Shown here: in pieces, positions 1 through 5,474 of the stretch
How the letters are laid out: each line of letters starts with the position of its first letter
Numbering within the stretch: the stretch's first letter is position 1
Origin: JAEXNA01 sp041676625
Lineage (GTDB): Bacteria; Vulcanimicrobiota; Xenobia; Xenobiales; JADMJV01
Assembly: GCA_041676625.1 (NCBI GenBank)
Contig: JBAYRN010000104.1
Coordinates: 1 to 19,808 of the forward strand
Direction of reading: 5' to 3'
DNA: 19,808 bases
Program-made: the position numbers and the translations under genes
Notes under the pieces: generated by a model
Database searches by the model: none
What the model was told of the DNA's origin: nothing
What the model saw: the letters and a program-made list of their open reading frames with translations, nothing else

Positions 1-1
1 C

Positions 2-424
2 AAACGCATCTGTTTCAACCCCCAGAACCGCCACACCACCAAAGCCCAAAAGCGAGAACTCTTGCGCCGAGACGGCTGGGCCTGCAGCACGCCGGGTTGC
101 TGCCATAAGCTTTACTTACACCTTCATCACCTGGTGCCACACTCCCAGAATGGCCCCACCATCGATCGGAATCTCATCGGGCTATGTTCGAGCTGCCACC
201 GAAACGTACACGACGGCTCGCTTCGCATCTTCCTCCAGCCAGACGGCAAGCTGCACTTCACCGATTCTGAGGGAAACTCGGTGGCCGAGCAAGCCGATCT
301 GGAGTTGGGGCAGTGGCTCGACTTCAATATTGGGTGGGACGGGGAAGAGGATGATTCCTTTACCATTCGGGCTCACCGAGGAGAGTGGTCCATTTTTGGA
401 GAGGCCCAGGCTTCCATCTCGTAA
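2..424 (+). CDS. HNH endonuclease, C-terminal part (5' end outside window)
   Basis: The frame is open from the first bases of the window to TAA at 422-424, so this is the 3' end of a longer gene; the TTG at 62 is internal. The visible 140 residues carry a classic HNH nuclease core. It has a Cys-rich start (RDGWAC..PGC), the LHHLVPHS segment with the HH pair, an Asn in the DRNLIGLCS segment, and the closing CSSCHRNVHDG, where the CxxC pairs bind structural zinc and the His residues bind the catalytic metal. The acidic tail after the domain (SEGN..EQADLELGQ, then an EEDD cluster) has no recognisable domain. In this family a long N-terminal DUF222-like or relay-type region often precedes the HNH core, but it would lie upstream of the window. 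The substrate is unknown. Such genes are common as repeated families in environmental genomes, so a defence role cannot be assumed. Confidence 0.85.
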   Translation, partial: KRICFNPQNRHTTKAQKRELLRRDGWACSTPGCCHKLYLHLHHLVPHSQNGPTIDRNLIGLCSSCHRNVHDGSLRIFLQPDGKLHFTDSEGNSVAEQADLELGQWLDFNIGWDGEEDDSFTIRAHRGEWSIFGEAQASIS

Positions 425-649
425 GTGACAAGAACCGTCCTCGTGGGTTGCGCCTTATCTGGAATGCGCCCGTTCTGCGTTCGTGGTAAAAGGAGCCCCT
501 CCTCTGGTATGCCCCGCTTGGAGGCTAAGGAGATCAAGGCGGCTAGCCTATACTCTACCACGTTTTTATCCCAAGGTTCCTGTGTCCCACCTGGGGATAG
601 CTCTTAGAATGAGTTCATAGATATTTCGAGTGAATGAAAGGAAATCGAT

Positions 650-979
650 ATGAAGAAATTTTTGAAAACCACCGCGGCGTCTTTCGCCATCTTTGCCCTG
701 ACAGGATTTGCGGCAGCCGACCCGGTTGTCGAGGTGACCGAAACGGACGTGTTCAGCACCAATCTGGAGCCTGGATATTCCGATTCTATTGACCTGGCAA
801 CGGTCCAAGATTTAGACCAAGCCGTGCTGGCCCAACCTGAGTTCGAACGTCCCAACAACTTTATGTCCGATGAAGGGGTCTACCGGTACGCCTATTACGA
901 AAAAACCGGCGAATGGCTGACCCTGGAACAGGCAAAATTCGCTCTGCAGAACGATAGCCCGATTGAATACAATCGGTAG
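650..979 (+). CDS. Small secreted protein of unknown function
   Basis: 109 residues. The N-terminus is a typical Sec signal peptide: MKKFLKTT, then a hydrophobic core and an Ala-rich end with cleavage expected near FAAA-DP (residues 23-24). The mature part, about 86 residues, is acidic and has no cysteines, so it is probably a soluble periplasmic or extracellular protein. It ends with an aromatic stretch (VYRYAYYEKTGEWLTLEQAK) that looks like a small folded motif. I do not recognise the family. A GAAAGGA ribosome binding site lies about 8 bases upstream of the ATG. The gene stands alone: the 225 bases before it hold no other gene, only a TATACT -10-like hexamer at 549-554 without a good -35, and a strong terminator follows at 995. 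Confidence 0.75.
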   Translation: MKKFLKTTAASFAIFALTGFAAADPVVEVTETDVFSTNLEPGYSDSIDLATVQDLDQAVLAQPEFERPNNFMSDEGVYRYAYYEKTGEWLTLEQAKFALQNDSPIEYNR

Positions 980-994
980 GGAACAAGGGATGAC

Positions 995-1027
995 GAGCCT
1001 CACTCTTTCGAGAGTGGGGCTCTCTTT
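995..1027 (+). terminator. Rho-independent terminator of the small secreted protein gene
   Basis: A 12-bp stem (995-1006 with 1011-1022, one T-G wobble) closed by the very stable TTCG tetraloop at 1007-1010 and followed by TCTTTG. It begins 15 bases after the stop at 979. It also argues against the far-upstream GTG at 1028 as the start of the next gene. Confidence 0.8.
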
Positions 1028-1099
1028 GTGAGGGGTCGTGAGCTAGGTGTCACTTTGAAGCTGCTGTCAATGATTGACAATGTATTTAAGATCGAAGCT

Positions 1100-1357
1100 G
1101 TGAATGTAAATTTGACCCCAGAGTTAGAAAACTTTGTTCGAAACCGAGTTGAGTCTGGCAAGTACAATAGTCAGAGTGAGGTGGTTCGGGAAGGATTGCG
1201 TCTACTTATGGATAGAGAGGATTCAAAAGCAGCCTCTCTCGATTACCTGAGAGGAGCTCTGAAAGAAGGACTTACAGATCTCGCGGAGGGGCGAGTCCAC
1301 GATGGGGCGCGAATTTTTGCGGAGGTCAAAGAGAGACTCCGGGCAGCCAATCCGTGA
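1100..1357 (+). CDS. parD: ParD-type antitoxin (CopG/RHH family)
   Basis: An 85-residue protein from a GTG at 1100, beginning VNVNLTPELENFV. It matches the start and ribbon-helix-helix DNA-binding region of ParD antitoxins: the NVNLTPEL strand, then the helices around SGKYNSQSEVVREGLRLL. The C-terminal half (DYLRGALKEGLTDLAEGR onwards) is the region that in ParD wraps the ParE toxin. Longer starts exist at ATG 1070 and GTG 1028, but 1028 abuts the upstream terminator and the family normally begins right before the NVNLT strand. None of the starts has a clear ribosome binding site. The stop overlaps the GTG of the ParE remnant by four bases (1354-1357), the usual coupled TA layout. The DNA here is visibly AT-richer than its neighbours, which fits acquisition by transfer. 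ParD normally represses its own promoter. Confidence 0.8.
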   Translation: MNVNLTPELENFVRNRVESGKYNSQSEVVREGLRLLMDREDSKAASLDYLRGALKEGLTDLAEGRVHDGARIFAEVKERLRAANP

Positions 1358-1527
1358 AATCCTATGCACTGACGACAAGGGCCCAGATGGGCCTTTTGTC
1401 TATTATGGATTACGTCCAGACACGTTTTGATAGTGACGTCGCGATCGCAACCGCTGAAAAAATCGAAAGATCCTGTGAGAGTCTCGCAGAGAATCCGGGC
1501 TTGGGTCACCGGCGAGGTATTTCCTAA
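1354..1527 (+). pseudogene. parE: ParE toxin, C-terminally truncated
   Basis: A 57-residue reading frame starts at a GTG that overlaps the antitoxin stop (GTGA, 1354-1357) and ends at TAA 1525-1527. It matches the first half of RelE/ParE toxins: an N-terminal strand (KSYALTTRAQ), the MDYVQTRF helix, the helix TAEKIERSCESLAENP, and the family signature PGLGHRRG. ParE proteins are about 95-105 residues long. The missing part is the C-terminal beta-sheet that packs on the antitoxin and carries the gyrase-poisoning activity. No continuation in another frame was found: the next gene begins within about 45 bases. I infer a dead toxin, with the antitoxin left intact. A functional mini-ParE is possible but unlikely. 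Confidence 0.75.
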
Positions 1528-1570
1528 ATAGTTCAGAAATCGCCCTCCGAACAAAATGGAGGAACAGACC

Positions 1571-2068
1571 TTGGATACGAATTTTGAAAAGCTACAATTT
1601 CTAGATGGTACAGCCTGGGGAGCAGAGCAGTTTGCGGGCCGCACCACGGTGCTTTCTTTCACCGACCAAAAGAGCCAGGACATCTCCGCCAAAGTCGGCA
1701 GCGCCCTGGGCAAGCGTTTTATGGACAATCCGAACTTCCAGATCGCCACTGCCGTGAAAGTACCGAGCATGTTTAAGGGTTTGGCGGGAGCGCTTCTAAA
1801 GAGCGGGCAGGCCAAAGCCCGAGATTCGGCGGTCAAGAAATTTGAGAAAGACGGATTGCCGGTGCCGGAAGGCCTGACCGAGAGGATTCACGTGGTTTTC
1901 GATCTCGACGGGAAGTGCTCCAGCGCGTGCCTGTCTGAGTGGAAGGATGGCCAGGCCAGGTTGGTACTGGTCAACGCCAAGGGAGAGAAGGTGGCTGAGA
2001 GCCTGGGCGACGACGCGGAGCAAGCAGTGGAGGCCCTGGCTTCCAAGGTCCAGGAACTGCTTGCGTGA
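1571..2068 (+). CDS. Thioredoxin-fold-like protein without a CxxC motif
   Basis: About 165 residues. I chose TTG 1571 because a GGAGGA ribosome binding site at 1558-1563 is ideally placed for it; the in-frame ATG at 1556 overlaps that site and would add only MEEQT. The pattern resembles redoxin/YtfJ-like thioredoxin folds: an opening FLDGTAWGAEQFAG, a strand TTVLSFTD, then FQIATAVKV, IHVVFDLDG and RLVLVNAKGEKVAES strands separated by helices. The usual CxxC is missing. The only cysteines are in the CSSAC motif after the third strand, so any redox chemistry would be atypical. There is no signal peptide, so it is probably cytoplasmic. Its stop overlaps the start of the aldehyde dehydrogenase gene by four bases (GTGA), which implies co-translation and perhaps a shared stress or detoxification role. 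Confidence 0.55.
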   Translation: MDTNFEKLQFLDGTAWGAEQFAGRTTVLSFTDQKSQDISAKVGSALGKRFMDNPNFQIATAVKVPSMFKGLAGALLKSGQAKARDSAVKKFEKDGLPVPEGLTERIHVVFDLDGKCSSACLSEWKDGQARLVLVNAKGEKVAESLGDDAEQAVEALASKVQELLA

Positions 2069-3426
2069 ACAGCCTGAACCCCGCCACCGGCGAAGTGCTG
2101 GCCAGCTACGATCCCATCTCCGATCAGCAGGCCGAGGCTATCATCGAGGCTGCCCACGAGCAGTTTAAAAGTTGGCGCCGCACCACCTTCGAGCATCGCG
2201 CAGAACTGATGCGCCGCTGCGCTGAGCTACTGCGAGAGCGGAAGGCGCAATACGGCGGTCTGATGACCGATGAGATGGGGAAGGTCCTGCGGGAGGCTGA
2301 AGGCGAGGTGGAAAAGTGCGCCTGGGTGTGCGAGTACTACGCCGACAAGGCCCAGTCTTTCTTGGCTGAGGAACCAATCCAAACGGAAATGTCCCACAGC
2401 TTCGTTAGCTACCAACCCATCGGGGTGGTGCTGGCGGTGATGCCCTGGAATTTTCCCTTCTGGCAGGTCTTTCGTTTTGCCGCTCCGGCCTTGATGGCGG
2501 GCAACGTGGGGTTGCTCAAACACGCCTCCAATGTTTGCGGCTGCGCCATGGCCATCGAGGAAGTCCTGGCCGACGCGGGGTTCCCCAGGGACTGTTTTCG
2601 AACGCTCCTGCTCCCTTCAAAGCAAGTGGAGCGGGTCATTCAGAACCCGCTGATCCGGGCCGTGACTCTCACCGGAAGCGTGCCTGCGGGAGCCGCGGTG
2701 GCGGCCTCGGCGGGGCGGGAGTTGAAGAAAACCGTGCTGGAACTCGGTGGGAGCGATCCTTACCTCATCCTGGAGGACGCCGACCTTGAACTGGCTGCCC
2801 AGAAGTGCACTCAGAGTCGACTCTTGAATGCCGGCCAGAGCTGCATCGCCGCCAAGCGCTTTGTCGTGGTAGAGCAGGTCTTTGATCAGTTCGTCGAGAC
2901 CCTTGTGCGGGAGATGGGCAAGAAGCGGATGGGCGATCCCCGAGAGAGCGGGACCGACCTGGGACCGCAAGCCAGCAGAGAACTGAGAGACGAGTTGCAT
3001 CAGCAGGTCCAGGACTCGGTGGCTCGGGGGGCTATCTGCAAGTTGGGTGGTGAGATCCCGGAGGGGCCAGGTGCCTTCTACCCGCCCACCGTGCTGATCG
3101 AGGTGAAACCCGGAATGCCCGCCTACGATGAGGAACTCTTTGGACCGGTGGCCTCGGTGATCAAGGTCGCGGACGAAGCGGAAGCGATTCGGGTTGCCAA
3201 CGATTCGGAGTTTGGGCTCGGTGGCGCCGTTTTTACCGGCAACCTGGAGAGAGGTCTTCGGATCGCAGCCGAGGAGATCGATACCGGGTTTTGTGCGGTC
3301 AACGATTTCGTGAAATCAGATCCCCGTTTGCCCTTCGGTGGAGTCAAGAAAAGCGGATACGGCCGGGAGTTGTCTTATCTGGGGATCCGGGAATTCGTAA
3401 ACATCAAGACGGTGACGGCACCGTAA
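2065..3426 (+). CDS. NAD(P)+-dependent succinate-semialdehyde dehydrogenase (Sad/GabD-type aldehyde dehydrogenase)
   Basis: 453 residues, the usual length of the Sad/YneI group. It oxidises an aldehyde, most likely succinate semialdehyde, to the acid using NAD(P)+, in the cytoplasm as the last step of GABA/polyamine breakdown. Family landmarks are all present: PWNFPFW with the oxyanion-hole Asn129, the cofactor-loop TLTGSVPAG, the general base Glu226 in LELGGSDPY, the nucleophile Cys260 in NAGQSCIA, and a C-terminal PFGGVKKSGYGRE. The opening NPATGEVLASY is typical of the Sad subgroup. The start is GTG 2065, overlapping the previous stop. The substrate is inferred from family resemblance only; other small semialdehydes are possible. 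It ends four bases before the convergent nuclease gene. Confidence 0.88.
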   Translation: MNSLNPATGEVLASYDPISDQQAEAIIEAAHEQFKSWRRTTFEHRAELMRRCAELLRERKAQYGGLMTDEMGKVLREAEGEVEKCAWVCEYYADKAQSFLAEEPIQTEMSHSFVSYQPIGVVLAVMPWNFPFWQVFRFAAPALMAGNVGLLKHASNVCGCAMAIEEVLADAGFPRDCFRTLLLPSKQVERVIQNPLIRAVTLTGSVPAGAAVAASAGRELKKTVLELGGSDPYLILEDADLELAAQKCTQSRLLNAGQSCIAAKRFVVVEQVFDQFVETLVREMGKKRMGDPRESGTDLGPQASRELRDELHQQVQDSVARGAICKLGGEIPEGPGAFYPPTVLIEVKPGMPAYDEELFGPVASVIKVADEAEAIRVANDSEFGLGGAVFTGNLERGLRIAAEEIDTGFCAVNDFVKSDPRLPFGGVKKSGYGRELSYLGIREFVNIKTVTAP

Positions 3427-3430
3427 AGTT

Positions 3431-3922
3431 CTAATCCTCGTCGGACTGGGTGAAGTCCGAGGGCTTGAGATCATCGATGAACTTCTTGAAGTTGTTGACC
3501 TCGAGTTGCGCGTCCTTGGTTTTCTCTTCCGACTCCTCCAGGATGATCTGGTCGGTCACGTAGATGGGAGAGTTGGTGCGCAGGGCTAGGGCGATGCTGT
3601 CGGAGGGACGGGCGTCGATCTCGAGAGGGCCCAGACTGGACTCCAGGACTACTTTGGCAAAGAACGTGTTTTCCTGAATGTCGTGGATGACAATTTTGTT
3701 GACCTTGGCTTTGAGGGCTTCAATCACCGATTTCATCAGGTCGTGGGAGAGGGGGCGCGGTACCTGGGTACCTTCCAGGGCCAGGGCAATCGCGGTGGCT
3801 TCAAACGGGCCGATGAGAATCGGAAGATGCCGTTTGCCTTCCATATCTTTCAGGATCACGACCGGGTCATGAGTAAGGAGGTCAATCCCAAGTTTGTCCA
3901 CCTTCATTCGTCGCATGCCCAT
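3431..3922 (-). CDS. Bifunctional nuclease (BFN/DUF151) domain protein
   Basis: 163 residues from the ATG at 3920-3922, which has an AAAGGA site 7 bases upstream; a TTG two codons earlier (3928) lacks spacing for that site. Residues about 8-135 form the BFN domain known from plant bifunctional nuclease and Thermotoga TM0160. The hallmark segments are DPVVILKD, LPILIGPFEATAIALAL, the helix HDLMKSVIEAL, FFAKVVLE and the acidic DARPSDSIALALRTNSPIYV. The C-terminal 30 residues are a charged tail (EEKTKDAQLEVNN.., ending DED); no UVR motif is visible there. Activity on both DNA and RNA has been claimed for the plant member, but the bacterial role is unsettled. It is transcribed toward the dehydrogenase gene and diverges from the SDR gene. 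Confidence 0.85.
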   Translation of the reverse strand: MGMRRMKVDKLGIDLLTHDPVVILKDMEGKRHLPILIGPFEATAIALALEGTQVPRPLSHDLMKSVIEALKAKVNKIVIHDIQENTFFAKVVLESSLGPLEIDARPSDSIALALRTNSPIYVTDQIILEESEEKTKDAQLEVNNFKKFIDDLKPSDFTQSDED

Positions 3923-4045
3923 TGTCAAGTCCTTTCTGGCGCAAAATCTGCTGTCTTCAGGGGAATGTTAACCAAGCTGGTTCCCTTTCCTTGTCAGAAT
4001 GGCCAGATACCAGAAAAGTTCGGCAGAACCTACTAAAAAGCAAGA

Positions 4046-4795
4046 ATGACCTCGACCGGACTCGAAGGGCGGGTCGTGGATTATCCTGTAGCGTTGATAA
4101 GTGATTGGAAGGGGATAGCCGGTCGCGAGATCGCCCACGCGCTGGCGGGTTACGAATTCTCCCTAATCATAAATGGTCCGGAAGACGAAGTCTTCGAACT
4201 GCAAAGTCACGACTACCCGGGGAAAATCCTGGCCTTTCCGTTTGATTACTTCGCTGAAGAAGCGGTGGAGATGACCCTCTCGGCCACCCTCGATATTTTC
4301 GGACACATCGACGTTCTGGTCAACAACATATACCATTGGTCGGATGCCCGGTTTCTGGAACTCACCGATAAGCAGTTCGAGGAAGCGTATAAGTACAACG
4401 TTCTGGGCAACTTTCACGTCGCCAGGGCAGTGGCCCGGCTCATGGACGCTCTGGGCTACGGAAAGATCATCAACGTGACCTCGACCGCCTGCTTTAGCGG
4501 TGCCCACACCCCCCTGGCCGCTTCCTGCGCAGCCCTCCACTCCATGACTCGCTCGATAGCCAACGAACTGGCCCCCAATATTCGATGCAACACCGTGGCT
4601 TGTGGCTTGATCGAGGAGGACTGGGTGGTCGAGGCCGGCGACGAACTGAAGAAGAGCCTCATCGCAGATATACCACTGAAGCGACTCTGCCAGCCCGCGG
4701 ATGTGGCGGAATTGGTGGCCTTGCTGGCCACAGGAGCAGACTTTATGACCGGCCAACTCCTGGTGCTCGACGGAGGAGAGAGCATCAAGATCTAG
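4046..4795 (+). CDS. SDR-family protein with degenerate active site
   Basis: 249 residues with the overall layout of classical short-chain dehydrogenases: an N-terminal Rossmann start, DVLVNN at 89-94, Asn118 in KYNVLGNF, INVTST around 142-147, NELAP followed by RCNTVACG, and the terminal MTGQLLVLDGG. Key residues are altered. The YxxxK catalytic pair aligns with Leu157 and Cys161 (PLAASCAALHSM where YSASKAALHSL is usual). The TGxxxGxG cofactor motif reads SDWKGIAG, and NNAG reads NNIY. Ser146 and Asn118 remain. I infer a protein that keeps the fold but probably not classical oxidoreductase chemistry, perhaps a structural or ligand-sensing partner. No frameshift or stop is present. The ribosome binding site is weak. 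It sits divergent from the BFN gene and ends 9 bases from the convergent lectin gene. Confidence 0.8.
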   Translation: MTSTGLEGRVVDYPVALISDWKGIAGREIAHALAGYEFSLIINGPEDEVFELQSHDYPGKILAFPFDYFAEEAVEMTLSATLDIFGHIDVLVNNIYHWSDARFLELTDKQFEEAYKYNVLGNFHVARAVARLMDALGYGKIINVTSTACFSGAHTPLAASCAALHSMTRSIANELAPNIRCNTVACGLIEEDWVVEAGDELKKSLIADIPLKRLCQPADVAELVALLATGADFMTGQLLVLDGGESIKI

Positions 4796-4804
4796 GAGCG
4801 TCCC

Positions 4805-5311
4805 CTACTGAACAGCCCTGACCCGGGATAAAGTCCATCGCTGACCGGTGTAATTACCCGATTGGCCCATGAACGGTGCGTTTTTGCCGTCGCTGTAGGT
4901 GTCGAGCGAGCGACTGGTGCCGAGGAAGTCGTTGGTTAGGCGGTATTTGCCTCCTCCAAGGGGCGTAAGCTTCCAGGCTTGCCCGGTGTAGTTTCCGCTC
5001 ACACCCATAAACATTTCGTTGTTGCCGTCCGGGCGGGTATCCAGACTGCGGCCCGTCCCCAGGTAAGCGTTGGTCAAACGATAGGTGCCCTTGCCCACCG
5101 GCGAAAGCTTCCAGAGTTGGCCGCTGTAGTCTCCGCTCTGTCCCATGAATGGGGTGTTCGCGCCGTCACTGTATGTATCCAGGGACCGGCTGGTACCGAG
5201 AAAGTCGTTGGTGAGACGATAGTAACTGTTGGTGTCTAGCTGTTGGGCGAATGAACTCTGGGTGAGAAAGAAGATAATAGCTATGGAGACTAAAATGTTC
5301 CAACGTTTCAT
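4805..5311 (-). CDS. Secreted three-fold-symmetric beta-trefoil (ricin-B-like) lectin
   Basis: 168 residues. The signal peptide is MKRWNILVSIAIIFFLTQSSFA (1-22). After a short linker the protein is exactly three 46-residue repeats (31-76, 77-122, 123-168) that end at the C-terminus. Each has the order YRLTN..LGT.RSLDT..DG, then FMG.SG.Y.GQ.W.L. The QxW motifs at 65-67, 111-113 and 157-159 are the signature of ricin-type beta-trefoils, which normally bind sugars. No catalytic domain is attached, so the product is probably a free extracellular or periplasmic carbohydrate-binding protein. A GGAG site lies 8 bases upstream of the ATG. The gene diverges from the PEGA kinase gene across a 163-bp region, so co-regulation is possible. 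I see no cysteines and no anchor. Confidence 0.88.
   Translation of the reverse strand: MKRWNILVSIAIIFFLTQSSFAQQLDTNSYYRLTNDFLGTSRSLDTYSDGANTPFMGQSGDYSGQLWKLSPVGKGTYRLTNAYLGTGRSLDTRPDGNNEMFMGVSGNYTGQAWKLTPLGGGKYRLTNDFLGTSRSLDTYSDGKNAPFMGQSGNYTGQRWTLSRVRAVQ
4808..5221 (-). repeat. Three in-frame 138-bp coding repeats of the lectin gene
   Basis: Units at 5084-5221, 4946-5083 and 4808-4945, each encoding 46 residues, with no spacer. Over the first 60 bases (20 codons) units 1 and 3 encode identical residues yet differ at 12 bases, all synonymous. The DNA copies have therefore drifted while the protein sequence was held constant. Confidence 0.85.
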
Positions 5312-5474
5312 AAGGGTACTCCAATTTGGTCTGCGTTAAAGCTTTTGATGTTTTTGCAATACGCTGCATCTCTGCGTTTCCCTTGAATGAATGTTGTAAT
5401 TGCCGATACGTTGTGAAGGAAACCACTGCCGGTGACCGATTGTTTGATCATGATTAAGTGAAGGAAAACTTAAA

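Noticed and set aside
425..607. Short plus-strand frame after the HNH gene
   Set aside because: No ribosome binding site, biased residues without domain or signal peptide. I see only spacer and a lone TATACT hexamer here.
3968..3986. Palindrome AACCA-AGC-TGGTT between the BFN and SDR genes
   Set aside because: Only five bases per arm with no matching copy elsewhere and no clear promoter boxes; too weak to call an operator or terminator.
4163..4756. Minus-strand open frame opposite the SDR gene
   Set aside because: Since the SDR looks catalytically degenerate I checked whether the other strand might be the real gene. The minus frame has no family features, whereas the plus frame keeps SDR order throughout.
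5312..5474. Promoter pair between lectin and kinase genes
   Set aside because: A promoter must exist here, but TTGCAA, TTGTAA and TTGTGA hexamers have no partner -10 at acceptable spacing, so none is called.
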